Shown: positions 1 through 6,429 of the stretch, piece by piece
Position numbering within the stretch: the first letter of the stretch is position 1
Layout: each line of letters begins with the position of its first letter
Virus record (IMG/VR): IMGVR_UViG_3300042691_012334
Span: 1-56,207 of that record
DNA length: 56,207 bases
Strand: one strand, 5' to 3'
Origin: a virus
Made by a program: the position numbers and the translations under genes
The notes under the pieces: generated by a model
Database searches by the model: none
Told to the model about the DNA's origin: nothing
What the model saw: the letters and a program-made list of their open reading frames with translations, nothing else

Positions 1-615
1 GTGTTCATCCGCATACTTAGGATGAATGCTCTTGAACGACGGCAGATGATGCGTAACAACTACACAAGGACCATCCACGATTTGCGTGCCGATATAGGCA
101 AGTGTCCTTCTATGTTCATAAAAAGACATAGAAGGAGTAAACTTGAAGTAGTTACCCACAGAATCTCTATACTTGATAAGGCGAAAGTCGTTCATACCAA
201 ACCGAAGTTTTTCTTCTGTGACAATACACCCTTTGTTATTGTCAGTCCAAAGAGTAGCACCAATAAACTTTACATCATATATGGTGATAGTCTCGTTGTC
301 TAGAAAATGAAGATTACTTGGAACATGCTCTGCCAAGCACTCTCGAATAACATTCGCCGTGTCATTGAATGTGTGTTTATAGTGTTCATGATTGCCCATG
401 ATGTAAATCACATTCTGGAACTTAGAAGCACAGTCTTTGAAAAAGTTTATTGCGTTCTTACGCTCGATAGGTAGAGGCGTAAAGTCATCGATAACCTTTA
501 GATGTCTGGCGCAACAGATATCACCAGCCAGCACCAGCACATCCGCACCAGCATTGTCGATGCTGGCCTCATGGCCAAACTCCAAATGGATATCTGATAC
601 TAGCTGGATTTTCAT
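1..615 (-). CDS. Calcineurin-like metallophosphoesterase, 3' end beyond window
   Basis: Partial gene: 205 codons are visible and the frame is still open at base 1. The N-terminus carries the metallophosphoesterase signatures in order: SDIHLEF (D-x-H), LAGDI (GD), MGNHEHY (GNHE) and later VVTHHLPS. These are the usual metal ligands of the calcineurin-like family. The fold could act on phosphodiesters, nucleotides or protein phosphates; the substrate cannot be read from sequence. It is not gp47, which is a separate gene at 16646-17716. ATG at 615 shares one base with the TGA of the gene upstream, so it is the last visible member of the leftward accessory operon. Confidence 0.85.
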   Translation of the reverse strand, partial: MKIQLVSDIHLEFGHEASIDNAGADVLVLAGDICCARHLKVIDDFTPLPIERKNAINFFKDCASKFQNVIYIMGNHEHYKHTFNDTANVIRECLAEHVPSNLHFLDNETITIYDVKFIGATLWTDNNKGCIVTEEKLRFGMNDFRLIKYRDSVGNYFKFTPSMSFYEHRRTLAYIGTQIVDGPCVVVTHHLPSFKSIHPKYADEH

Positions 616-920
616 CACTCATAGTCCTTTGCACCAAGAGTCATAAACAACCATTCTACCTTACTCTCTAACTGTTCAATTGTCAAATCTTTACAATTAA
701 ACTCCAGATTGATATAATCATCATTTACCTCAAACTGTAGTTTACAAGCATATCCTTCTGGATATGGCATCTTATACTGAGAGAAATCATAATAATATAC
801 ATTTATGAAATACCGTTTACCAGTTTCACTGTATATACACTTCTGATAACCACCATTAGATTTACTAAGATGATCTTCGAAGAATTTATATCCAGCAGCA
901 AGTAGTTCTTCCCTATTCAT
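615..920 (-). CDS. Hypothetical phage protein, 101 aa
   Basis: Not recognised. It is a soluble-looking, mildly acidic protein rich in aromatic residues in its first half (YFINVYYYDF), with a charged C-terminal helix. There is no signal peptide or membrane segment. It lies in the leftward accessory operon, 9 bases after the DUF7352-like gene, and its stop overlaps the start of the metallophosphoesterase, so the two are probably translationally coupled. Confidence 0.75.
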   Translation of the reverse strand: MNREELLAAGYKFFEDHLSKSNGGYQKCIYSETGKRYFINVYYYDFSQYKMPYPEGYACKLQFEVNDDYINLEFNCKDLTIEQLESKVEWLFMTLGAKDYE

Positions 921-929
921 CTTCTACCT

Positions 930-1226
930 CTACTCAATTATTTCAAATACATGAATAACTATAGCGATACCAAGAATGTTCTTGGTGTGTAGTGTTTTGA
1001 TATGATGATAATGTCTCTTATCATAATCCTTGATAATTTCACCCGTAGGATAAATTACAAACTCACGTTCTTTCATTTTGTTATCTGGTTTGACCAGACC
1101 CCATACGTGAAGATAGTCTCCCTGAAAGTCAATGTCAAGAATATCTATTCCTTTTTGCATCTTTACTTTAAAAGGAACACAAAATTCTGGTGTGCCCATG
1201 TTATATTTGTATATAACTTTCTTCAT
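930..1226 (-). CDS. DUF7352-like small phage protein, 98 aa
   Basis: The order 'short N-terminal beta segment, VKMQKGIDILDIDFQGD, LHVWGLVKP, then REFVIYPTGEII' resembles a common small phage family (DUF7352-type: 'KxG..IL.V..QGD...LWALV.P.......I...GTG'). Its function is unknown. It is soluble, has no catalytic motif, and is probably an accessory host-interaction protein. The family call rests on remembered pattern, not on a search. Confidence 0.6.
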   Translation of the reverse strand: MKKVIYKYNMGTPEFCVPFKVKMQKGIDILDIDFQGDYLHVWGLVKPDNKMKEREFVIYPTGEIIKDYDKRHYHHIKTLHTKNILGIAIVIHVFEIIE

Positions 1227-1232
1227 CGAAGA

Positions 1233-1334
1233 TCAATCCTCTTTATAAAATATCCCAACAAGAATTGCGGCAAGAGTGATTGACCCTACCGCAATTCCAA
1301 GATATATAAACGTCCAGTTAAAAGCCTCAACCAT
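1233..1334 (-). CDS. Single-span membrane peptide, 33 aa
   Basis: A short frame starting at ATG 1334 and ending TGA at 1233. It encodes a hydrophobic segment (about residues 8-29, with WTFIYLGIAVGSITLAAIL in it) and the charged tail YKED. It overlaps the last 8 bases of the DUF1281-type gene, as many neighbours overlap, and ends 6 bases before the next start. A single inner-membrane helix is predicted; the role is unknown. It is short enough to be chance, but it fills an otherwise empty gap between two genes. Confidence 0.55.
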   Translation of the reverse strand: MVEAFNWTFIYLGIAVGSITLAAILVGIFYKED

Positions 1335-1881
1335 TTTCTGTGGTTGCCTTTTCCTCTTCCTGCCACGCCAACCAATTCTCATACTCTGGCATGAGCATAT
1401 CCTTCAAATCCTCTGACATACCTTCGTCCCAATTCTCATCAGAGAAGTCATACTCTACATATTCATCGCCATATTCGTCCGTCCAGATGCCAGCAAAACA
1501 CATGCCAGGTTCATGATACATAGCTTCCACAGTATAACCAAGACCATTGAGATGCTCATAGAAGCCAAGGGGCGGACCCCATGCAGTGTCAAACCATGTA
1601 GTCACCATGTCCTCTGAAACTTCATGATCTGGTTCACTAACGTCCCACTTAGTTCCCCAATTGTTGACATTCCAATCATACCAATCAGATGAACCATACT
1701 TCTCAATATTGCTCTTGGCAATATCAGGAGAGGACACAGGAGATGACATTTCCGTAAGTTCAACAGGAGTCGGAAGAAAATATCCGAACAACCCATCACT
1801 CTTACATGCTTCAACAAACTTCTGAACCATAGCAGGATCAGAATGAGAAACCGTAAGATTATTTTCACACCAGTTAGGCAT
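1327..1881 (-). CDS. DUF1281 / Api92-like protein, 184 aa
   Basis: It starts MPNWCENNLTVS, the hallmark of the DUF1281 (YubB/Api92-like) family found on phages and plasmids. The family pairs an N-terminal domain with a ferredoxin-like C-terminal domain. Later segments fit: a W-rich middle (SSDWYDWNVNNWGTKWDV), TAWGPPLGFYEHL, and YHEPGMCFAGIW. The C-terminus is acidic. Function is unknown. A sigma70-type promoter (-10 at 1908-1913, -35 at 1930-1935) sits 27 bases upstream and an AGGAG ribosome site precedes ATG 1881, so it probably heads a leftward transcription unit. Confidence 0.85.
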   Translation of the reverse strand: MPNWCENNLTVSHSDPAMVQKFVEACKSDGLFGYFLPTPVELTEMSSPVSSPDIAKSNIEKYGSSDWYDWNVNNWGTKWDVSEPDHEVSEDMVTTWFDTAWGPPLGFYEHLNGLGYTVEAMYHEPGMCFAGIWTDEYGDEYVEYDFSDENWDEGMSEDLKDMLMPEYENWLAWQEEEKATTENG

Positions 1882-1907
1882 TTGTCATCTCCTGTGGTTG
1901 ATGATTT

Positions 1908-1935
1908 ATATTATCACATTAGACTAGAGTGTCAA
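1908..1935 (-). promoter_or_regulatory. sigma70-type promoter before the DUF1281-type gene
   Basis: Read on the minus strand: TTGACA (1935-1930), a 16-base spacer, TAATAT (1913-1908). The TGA stop codon of the upstream Rmf-like gene is embedded in the -35 hexamer. Confidence 0.65.
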
Positions 1936-2117
1936 GCAACATTCTTGAAATAATCTAGTTTAACCTTCTCGTTATAATCTTCGTCCATCCATCCGGCTTC
2001 CCAATCATCATACTCGATGGTATCTTCCTTGAAAGGATTATCAGAAAGAGTGAAGTAATCGTGAAACGCATTGACGCCAGCGATATAAGCTAGAGTTGAC
2101 ATATCATAATGCTTCAT
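1932..2117 (-). CDS. Ribosome modulation factor-like protein, 61 aa
   Basis: The layout resembles Rmf: a short helix beginning AYIAGVNAFHDY, the NPF turn, then DDWEAGWMDE (Rmf has a W-x-x-GW motif at the same relative place). Rmf dimerises and shelves 70S ribosomes in stationary phase, and phage and prophage proteins of this pattern are common. Unlike cellular Rmf it is acidic, not basic, so binding to rRNA is doubtful and a different partner is possible. ATG 2117 is preceded by GGAG. It has its own strong promoter at 2169-2197. Confidence 0.55.
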   Translation of the reverse strand: MKHYDMSTLAYIAGVNAFHDYFTLSDNPFKEDTIEYDDWEAGWMDEDYNEKVKLDYFKNVA

Positions 2118-2129
2118 ATTTTTTCTCCT

Positions 2130-2636
2130 TTAGACAGTTTCGAACTTGTTCTTCAACCTTACATACTCTTTATACTCTGGATCATTTGACGTGTCAAGCA
2201 GTTTGTTGGGAGAATTATCTTTTGCATCCCAATTTTTCTTTGTGTCATCAGCACCATACTTACCCACAAAATCCTTCATACGTCCATAAAAGAATTCTGT
2301 GCGCTTCTTATCATCCTTCCAGAAATCTACCCCATAGGCACGAACGATCATCTGACCATTTTTAGCCTGAAAAATTTCATAGACATATTCAAGGTCGCCA
2401 TGATCTTCTGGTGAATGTGTCAGACGAAAATCACCAGAATTTGTTTTATTTGCCGCAATGAAAGATGCAGCAAACTCATCAGCCTCATAACGTGGCAAGT
2501 CCCATGCCTTGTCTAGAGTATTAACTAGTGAGTCTGCCGCTCCTTCTGGATAGTTATCCCAATGACTGTAGACACAATACTGACGGTCATGATCTTCCAG
2601 ACCGTCCTTGAAGACATATACTGCACGAGTTCCCAT
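2130..2636 (-). CDS. Conserved phage protein (MGTRAVY family), 168 aa
   Basis: It begins MGTRAVYVFKDG and contains VYSHWDNYPEGAADSL, a pattern I know from conserved phage proteins of unknown function ('MGTRA... Y.HWD.YPEG'). A DLEYVYEIF strand and VRAYGVDFW follow. No catalytic site is recognisable. An upstream in-frame ATG (2651) exists, but ATG 2636 has the proper ribosome site (GAGGTGAGAAA) and leaves room after the preceding gene, so the shorter form is chosen. The 3' part holds the promoter of the next gene. Confidence 0.75.
   Translation of the reverse strand: MGTRAVYVFKDGLEDHDRQYCVYSHWDNYPEGAADSLVNTLDKAWDLPRYEADEFAASFIAANKTNSGDFRLTHSPEDHGDLEYVYEIFQAKNGQMIVRAYGVDFWKDDKKRTEFFYGRMKDFVGKYGADDTKKNWDAKDNSPNKLLDTSNDPEYKEYVRLKNKFETV
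2169..2197 (-). promoter_or_regulatory. sigma70-type promoter before the Rmf-like gene
   Basis: Minus strand: consensus TTGACA (2197-2192), exactly 17 bases, TATAAA (2174-2169). It lies inside the 3' end of the MGTRAVY gene and gives a leader of about 45 bases to the Rmf-like start. Confidence 0.65.
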
Positions 2637-2647
2637 TTTCTCACCTC

Positions 2648-2857
2648 TCACTTATAAAGGACGACAGTTTCGTCAGTGTCTTTACGTTCACAGTAGATAC
2701 CAGCATCATCTAATGCCGATAAAATATCACGATATTCTGTTTCATGAAAGCCTTTTCCGGCGACACGACGGCACAGAAGATCATACAAAAATTCTGCCTG
2801 ATTTCTGGTCATCGTAAGATTTACAGCTTCAACCATTTTCACAGTGACACTAGCCAT
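2648..2857 (-). CDS. Hypothetical protein, 69 aa
   Basis: Not recognised. It starts at ATG 2857 (GGAG six bases upstream) as MASVTVKMVEAV. It looks like a beta strand followed by two helices (NQAEFLYDLLCRRV and YRDILSALDDAGIY) and a short C-terminal strand. A longer form from ATG 2869 lacks a ribosome site. It follows the promoter at 2883-2911. Confidence 0.7.
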   Translation of the reverse strand: MASVTVKMVEAVNLTMTRNQAEFLYDLLCRRVAGKGFHETEYRDILSALDDAGIYCERKDTDETVVLYK

Positions 2858-2882
2858 AGTTATCTCCATCTCTTATGATATG

Positions 2883-2911
2883 AATGTATCAGCTACGTTC
2901 GATCCTGTCAA
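2883..2911 (-). promoter_or_regulatory. sigma70-type promoter before the 69-aa gene
   Basis: Minus strand: TTGACA (2911-2906), 17 bases, TACATT (2888-2883). The -35 hexamer is coded within the last codons of the upstream gene and its TGA stop falls directly before the -10. Confidence 0.5.
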
Positions 2912-3110
2912 GCAGATTTTTCAAAAATTCTGCCTCTGCTACTGCACCTTTTTGTAGTCCCTTGAAATACTGATCTTTCAGAGGGTCTTGTGCTGCATAG
3001 TTTTCTCTGCTACGAAGACGCTCATACAAAATGTCCTTGATTTGCGTCAAGGCTTCTGTAGGGTCTTTGGAAAGAAAGTCAGACATGTTTACTTTCACAC
3101 CTGCAACCAT
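2889..3110 (-). CDS. Hypothetical helical protein, 73 aa (or 65 aa)
   Basis: Not recognised. It is mostly helical and charged: TEALTQIKDILYERLRSR, then KGAVAEAEFLKNLLDRIERS. Two starts are possible. ATG 3110 overlaps the previous gene by 16 bases. ATG 3086 (MSDFLSKD) leaves an 8-base gap with GAAAG upstream. The helical pattern would suit a small protein-protein interaction factor, but nothing identifies one. Confidence 0.65.
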   Translation of the reverse strand: MVAGVKVNMSDFLSKDPTEALTQIKDILYERLRSRENYAAQDPLKDQYFKGLQKGAVAEAEFLKNLLDRIERS

Positions 3111-3250
3111 TGACCACCATATGGCAGTTCAATGACCATTTTATCTTCATCATTGAATGTTTCAAAATCATCAAGTTCCCATGACTTTGTTGTCTCATTC
3201 CAGGCAAGATCACCCATATTGGGTAATTGACATTCAATGATCCATTTCAT
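3095..3250 (-). CDS. Hypothetical protein, 51 aa
   Basis: Not recognised. ATG 3250 is preceded by GAGGTGG. The product begins MKWIIECQLP, contains WNETTKSWELDDFETFNDED and ends ELPYGGQWLQV. It reads as a small beta-rich acidic domain. Its last 16 bases overlap the longer start option of the next gene, consistent with tight packing in an early-gene operon. Confidence 0.65.
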   Translation of the reverse strand: MKWIIECQLPNMGDLAWNETTKSWELDDFETFNDEDKMVIELPYGGQWLQV

Positions 3251-3251
3251 T

Positions 3252-3410
3252 TTACCACCTCGTCCAGTTCTGTTCAATCATAAGGATAGTCGTTGTATAT
3301 GTCTGACAATCATCAGACACATGTGTTTCTGTAAAAATACCATGATTTGGCTTGATTCTACGTGCTTGCCACATGATATATTTGAGGTTGCCCTTGAACC
3401 TTTTATACAT
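3252..3410 (-). CDS. Basic small protein, 52 aa
   Basis: A short frame, ATG 3410 (GGAG seven bases upstream) to TAA 3252. It is strongly basic at the N-terminus (MYKRFKGNLKYIMWQARRIKP) and ends MIEQNWTRW. The start overlaps the TAA of the previous gene (taATG), and the stop lies 2 bases before the next start, exactly filling the gap between neighbours. Function is not recognised; the basic N-terminus could bind nucleic acid. Confidence 0.6.
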   Translation of the reverse strand: MYKRFKGNLKYIMWQARRIKPNHGIFTETHVSDDCQTYTTTILMIEQNWTRW

Positions 3411-3646
3411 TACTTGACTCCTTTTGCTCGTTCATTCATGATCCTGGCATACAAAACAAACTCTGTGTTATGGCGAGGATAATGAAATGCACATATGTTG
3501 TATTCATTCGCATGATGAAACCGTGAAAGCTTTGGGTTATCTCCAATCTTGATCCACTGTCCCTTCTGAAGATTAATCTTTCCCTGACGAATAGCGTCTG
3601 CTACACCAGGAGCATAAACATCGATAGCCTTCTGATACTTTGCCAT
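3410..3646 (-). CDS. Hypothetical protein, 78 aa
   Basis: Not recognised. A strong ribosome site (AAGGAG) precedes ATG 3646. It is basic and soluble, with a helix AIDVYAPGVADAIRQG followed by beta-like segments (KGQWIKIGD, FVLYARI) and HH and HYPRH clusters in the middle. No metal-site pattern is secure. It lies between other small accessory genes. Confidence 0.7.
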   Translation of the reverse strand: MAKYQKAIDVYAPGVADAIRQGKINLQKGQWIKIGDNPKLSRFHHANEYNICAFHYPRHNTEFVLYARIMNERAKGVK

Positions 3647-3657
3647 GTTCTTTCTCC

Positions 3658-3924
3658 TTAGATTACTGAATTGCTGTAGAACGCATCATATAAAGCAGAC
3701 TGTGCTTCATATGTCACTTTCTTTCCAATCTTCAATGTGCCTTTATAAACACATCCGAATTGTCTGCCACGCTCATAGCTTTCTCTATCACGAACAGAGT
3801 CATAATAAGCGTCATAGTCCATGGGAATACCATTTTGAGCCTCCTTGAACCCTCGCACGAATGGTGCTTTGTGAATGATCTGTTTTGCAGTAACAGTTTT
3901 TCCTGTAAATCCCTGCGCTGTCAT
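3658..3924 (-). CDS. Hypothetical protein, 88 aa
   Basis: Not recognised by function. GGAGG precedes ATG 3924. The central RDRESYERGRQFGCVYKG resembles segments of small conserved proteins in T4-like phages. It is basic at both ends with a tyrosine-rich middle (YDAYYDSVRD). It probably heads its own message from the promoter at 3948-3974. Confidence 0.7.
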   Translation of the reverse strand: MTAQGFTGKTVTAKQIIHKAPFVRGFKEAQNGIPMDYDAYYDSVRDRESYERGRQFGCVYKGTLKIGKKVTYEAQSALYDAFYSNSVI

Positions 3925-3947
3925 TTCATCCTCCGTTGATAATCCTT

Positions 3948-3974
3948 TTTATACCGGATCGGTTACGGTGTCAA
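3948..3974 (-). promoter_or_regulatory. sigma70-type promoter, short spacer
   Basis: Minus strand: TTGACA (3974-3969), 15 bases, TATAAA (3953-3948). The TAA stop of the upstream gene lies inside the -10 hexamer. The short spacer lowers confidence. Confidence 0.45.
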
Positions 3975-4236
3975 GCCTCTTTTTCATTTTCTTGAGATAA
4001 TCTTCTACAAGAGAACAAGACACAGATGCTCTCACATGACGTTCACCATCACTACCCGTGAATGAAGACAGAACAAAACCACCTGTGGAACATGTGCTGT
4101 TCTTATCATAAAGATGCTGATATGCCAAGGACTTCATAAAATTAATAAGACCATCCTTGTCATATTCTGACATGCTCTTATTCATCATGAGAACAACATT
4201 GGCAGTGTGTTCAAAGTCATAGTCATCGAAGATCAT
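3949..4236 (-). CDS. Hypothetical protein, 95 aa
   Basis: Not recognised. ATG 4236 follows AAGGAG. It begins with an acidic helix (MIFDDYDFEHTANVVLMMNK), then a small serine- and threonine-rich strand region (CSTGGFVLSSFTGSDGER) and a basic C-terminal helix (YLKKMKKRLD). Its 5' end overlaps the previous gene by 14 bases. Confidence 0.7.
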   Translation of the reverse strand: MIFDDYDFEHTANVVLMMNKSMSEYDKDGLINFMKSLAYQHLYDKNSTCSTGGFVLSSFTGSDGERHVRASVSCSLVEDYLKKMKKRLDTVTDPV

Positions 4237-4414
4237 TTTTGTTTCTCCTTGCTATCTGGTTCTCATTGAACCTATACACACTGTAGATGACTATTACGAT
4301 AAATGCAACTGTTTCTACAAATTCCAGGTCGATTTCGTAAAAAAAAGGTGGAAAACATTCGTATGCATAAGCACAAGCTTCATTCCATTCACGAAGATAT
4401 TGTTCAAGTTTCAT
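4223..4414 (-). CDS. Single-span membrane protein, 63 aa
   Basis: ATG 4414 is used because GGAG sits six bases upstream; ATG 4426 is an alternative. An N-terminal amphipathic region (MKLEQYLREWNEACAYAYE) is followed by one membrane helix (roughly residues 36-49, VETVAFIVIVIYSVYRF) and a basic tail (RRNKNDLR). The basic tail suggests the C-terminus faces the cytoplasm. Function is unknown. Confidence 0.65.
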   Translation of the reverse strand: MKLEQYLREWNEACAYAYECFPPFFYEIDLEFVETVAFIVIVIYSVYRFNENQIARRNKNDLR

Positions 4415-4415
4415 G

Positions 4416-4607
4416 TTATTCTCCATTCACGATTTCAATATCATCAATTTCCCACGAAAATGAGTCCTTGTCAATCAGATATCTACTTTGATCGTCAATA
4501 TTTAAAAAATAATCCTCAACCTCATTATGTTCCATAATATCATCAGGAACATCAATCTCATAGGTTTCATAGACAACAGCACGAACCGTGATCTTAGCTT
4601 TAGCCAT
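4416..4607 (-). CDS. Hypothetical acidic protein, 63 aa
   Basis: Not recognised. It starts MAKAKITVRAVVYETYEID after AAGGAG. A beta-strand-rich N-terminus is followed by an acidic stretch (DDIMEHNEVEDYFLNIDD). Its first 8 bases overlap the 3' end of the ArfA-like gene, so the two are likely translationally coupled. Confidence 0.7.
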   Translation of the reverse strand: MAKAKITVRAVVYETYEIDVPDDIMEHNEVEDYFLNIDDQSRYLIDKDSFSWEIDDIEIVNGE

Positions 4608-4710
4608 GATACTTCTCCTTACGAGTGTAAGACCCCTTGCCCTTTTTAGGACGAACGATCCGTTGTTTGAACATACCAGATTTCAGTTCTTTTGCAAGAG
4701 GATTTTTCAT
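4600..4710 (-). CDS. arfA-like: ArfA-like alternative ribosome-rescue factor, 36 aa
   Basis: A short frame, ATG 4710 to TAA 4600. MKNPLAKELKSGMFKQR matches the ArfA helix that meets release factor 2 (E. coli ...ALLHDPLFRQR). PKKGKGSYTRKEK matches the basic tail (E. coli KKGKGSYMRKGK) that enters the empty mRNA channel of a stalled ribosome. Known ArfA recruits RF2 to ribosomes stuck on mRNA lacking a stop codon. The phage version ends just after the tail and lacks the hydrophobic C-terminal extension that destabilises full-length cellular ArfA, so it resembles the processed, active form. Its start shares a base with the upstream stop and its end overlaps the next start. No genuine alternative family fits. 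Confidence 0.8.
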   Translation of the reverse strand: MKNPLAKELKSGMFKQRIVRPKKGKGSYTRKEKYHG

Positions 4711-5000
4711 CACCATTCCTCATTATCTTCGTTTTCTCTTACAGCATCATATGCCTTTTGACTTGTAATAAGTTCATCCATAATAATACCATGCATCCAC
4801 GGAGGAATGTCAAGAGGTTCATTACTGCCATCCAGAAACAGACGAATATCATCAATCTGATATTCAATGCCTTCAGCAGGATAACAATCTTCTGGTAATC
4901 CATAAGTTCTTGCAGGATATCCAGGTGACGTTACTGTATAGTCAAACTCAATCACGAAGTCCGTATTGAGAAAACATTCACAGATTTGTGCTGTAGACAT
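4710..5000 (-). CDS. Hypothetical acidic protein, 96 aa
   Basis: Not recognised by function. ATG 5000 follows GGAGG. It contains EFDYTVTSPGYPARTYGLPEDCYPAEG, a pattern I have seen in conserved phage proteins, and an acidic C-terminus (RENEDNEEW). It probably begins the message from the promoter at 5022-5050 that also carries the ArfA-like gene. Confidence 0.7.
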   Translation of the reverse strand: MSTAQICECFLNTDFVIEFDYTVTSPGYPARTYGLPEDCYPAEGIEYQIDDIRLFLDGSNEPLDIPPWMHGIIMDELITSQKAYDAVRENEDNEEW

Positions 5001-5021
5001 TGTGGCCTCCATTGATGGTGT

Positions 5022-5050
5022 GTTATCGCATATCCATTATGACATGTCAA
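5022..5050 (-). promoter_or_regulatory. sigma70-type promoter upstream of the ArfA-like operon
   Basis: Minus strand: TTGACA (5050-5045), 17 bases, GATAAC (5027-5022). The TGA stop of the upstream gene is inside the -35 hexamer. The -10 is weaker than the others. Confidence 0.45.
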
Positions 5051-5358
5051 TCCTCAATTCTTTCTTCACCGAAAAAATCCAGATATTCTTCATTCGTCAT
5101 AAGTTCTTCACAATATGCCCACAGATCGCCATCTTGCCATAAACGCCAAACCTTGCCTTCTTCATCACGATAGATGGCGCTATCAAGAATGGTCTGCCAT
5201 GCATCCCAATAAAACTCATTATCTTCTACATCTGGACCTAAAGCACAAATCTGACTATCCTCATAGCTTACTTCCCACATATCAGCAAATTGTTCTACAA
5301 AATACTTTGGAATGTAGACGCCATTACGATCAGAAAGAATCAATTCTATTCCAGACAT
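5047..5358 (-). CDS. Conserved phage/prophage protein, 103 aa
   Basis: It starts MSGIELILSDRNGVYIP with GGAG upstream of ATG 5358. The second half contains YWDAWQTILDSA and the WRLWQDGDLWAYCEELM segment, a familiar pattern of small proteins of unknown function found in many phages and prophages ('WDAWQ.VLD.A......G....L.QDGDLW'). It is acidic. There is no catalytic motif. Confidence 0.75.
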   Translation of the reverse strand: MSGIELILSDRNGVYIPKYFVEQFADMWEVSYEDSQICALGPDVEDNEFYWDAWQTILDSAIYRDEEGKVWRLWQDGDLWAYCEELMTNEEYLDFFGEERIED

Positions 5359-5359
5359 A

Positions 5360-5920
5360 TTATTCTCCTTTACCCCATTGATTTGCCATAGCATCAGCGA
5401 TGCCGGTGAATGTTCTGCTTCGTTCCTTCCACCTGTTTTCTCCAGGAGGCATTTTGTGTATTCTCTGTTCTCTTCCTTCGACTATATTAGTCGGAACAAG
5501 CGGTGTCAATCCCTTTAACCACAGACATGTTGCTTTTGTTTCACCATGCCCGAATTGCCATGGCTGAATAGTCTGATCTGGTTTTCGCCATAGTGAAGAC
5601 ATGATACATACAGGATTTTCTATGGCGATCTTTGGAATGTCAACTTTGGCAAGCATCATAAAGAAAGAGACAGCAGATTGTTGTCTACCATCCATTTTCT
5701 TTGCTTCAAAATGCCTTGCTCCACTGACAGAAAGATGAGTGCAGGGAGGATGTGCTATCATCATATCCCATGGATAGTCCAATACATCCTTGACATCTCC
5801 CTGATAATGTGGTCCAGGTGTCTCTGTTTCCAATAGATCGCATGACATAGCATCATGTCCTAATGCAAGGAATGCATTCCTGACGATTCCACTATATTCA
5901 CACGCAATCAATACTTTCAT
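5360..5920 (-). CDS. Small cytosine-C5-methyltransferase-like protein, 186 aa
   Basis: The N-terminus MKVLIACEYSGIVRNAF resembles the AdoMet-binding start of the fold. IAHPPCTHLSVSGARHF (PPC at residues 58-60) resembles the catalytic loop of C5-cytosine methyltransferases, and IAIENP (101-103) their ENV/ENP motif. PWQFGHGETKATCLWLKGL and WKERSRTFTGIADAMA are family-specific. At 186 residues it is much shorter than a full methyltransferase and no separate target-recognition domain is evident, so activity is uncertain; it could methylate DNA or be a divergent nucleotide enzyme. ATG 5920 overlaps the upstream stop (taATG). An internal promoter lies at 5481-5509. Confidence 0.7.
   Translation of the reverse strand: MKVLIACEYSGIVRNAFLALGHDAMSCDLLETETPGPHYQGDVKDVLDYPWDMMIAHPPCTHLSVSGARHFEAKKMDGRQQSAVSFFMMLAKVDIPKIAIENPVCIMSSLWRKPDQTIQPWQFGHGETKATCLWLKGLTPLVPTNIVEGREQRIHKMPPGENRWKERSRTFTGIADAMANQWGKGE
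5481..5509 (-). promoter_or_regulatory. Internal sigma70-type promoter in the methyltransferase-like gene
   Basis: Minus strand: TTGACA (5509-5504), 17 bases, TATAGT (5486-5481). It would serve the 103-aa gene starting at 5358 with a leader of about 115 bases. Its position inside a coding region lowers confidence. Confidence 0.45.
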
Positions 5921-6144
5921 TATTCTACTTCCGTGATTTCTACATTGAACCATTCATTTTCAATGTTATCCCAATAATAGTCAGTTACTTCGTTTATAGT
6001 TTCAGGCTTTTCTACTCCACGAAATTCACCATCAAAATATTCGTCTGCGATAGATTGACGCCATGCCTCAATCTTGTCATAGCTATCAAACACTCGCACC
6101 TCATTACCATGACGATGTTCATAAATTCCTACATAGACTTTCAT
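5920..6144 (-). CDS. Hypothetical acidic protein, 74 aa
   Basis: Not recognised. ATG 6144 is chosen because GGGAG stands seven bases upstream; ATG 6150 is too close to it. It begins MKVYVGIYEHRHGNEVRVFD, then a helix KIEAWRQSIADEYFDG, and ends acidic (NEWFNVEITEVE). The alternating strand pattern suggests a small alpha/beta domain. Confidence 0.7.
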   Translation of the reverse strand: MKVYVGIYEHRHGNEVRVFDSYDKIEAWRQSIADEYFDGEFRGVEKPETINEVTDYYWDNIENEWFNVEITEVE

Positions 6145-6146
6145 TT

Positions 6147-6227
6147 TCATTCTCCCGAGATGATTGATATGATTGCCAAAACTACAGGGATTGCAAAAGA
6201 CAATCCTACGATTACATCACCGAACAT
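6147..6227 (-). CDS. Membrane peptide, 26 aa
   Basis: A short frame from ATG 6227 (AAGGTG upstream) to TGA 6147. It is almost entirely a hydrophobic helix (VGLSFAIPVVLAIISII) ending SGE. It is the first coding frame after the leftward promoter at 6430-6459 and overlaps the region holding the next gene's ribosome site. A start-proximal membrane peptide is plausible; it may also act as a leader peptide coupling translation. Confidence 0.5.
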   Translation of the reverse strand: MFGDVIVGLSFAIPVVLAIISIISGE

Positions 6228-6368
6228 ACCGTTTCACCTTGATTTTGTCTCTGACGATTTTTGTAGTATAATCAATTTTTCGAACCGTTCAAGAGTTTTT
6301 TTCAGTTTTGACAAAATATTTTTACCGTGCAACAGTGAAATCGTCTGACCACCAAAAATCTGTGTCGT

Positions 6369-6389
6369 CATACGACCAAAAATCGTATG
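6369..6389. repeat. 7-bp inverted repeat in the leftward leader
   Basis: CATACGA, loop CCAAAAA, TCGTATG. It lies about 35-55 bases downstream of the likely leftward start site, in the untranslated leader of the accessory operon. It could be an operator or an RNA hairpin. Confidence 0.6.
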
Positions 6390-6429
6390 GCTACACAATA
6401 CTATTCTACTAAACTAATAGACTAAATCT

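Noticed and set aside
1-303. Plus-strand frame at the left edge
   Set aside because: It overlaps the metallophosphoesterase, whose motifs are unmistakable on the minus strand.
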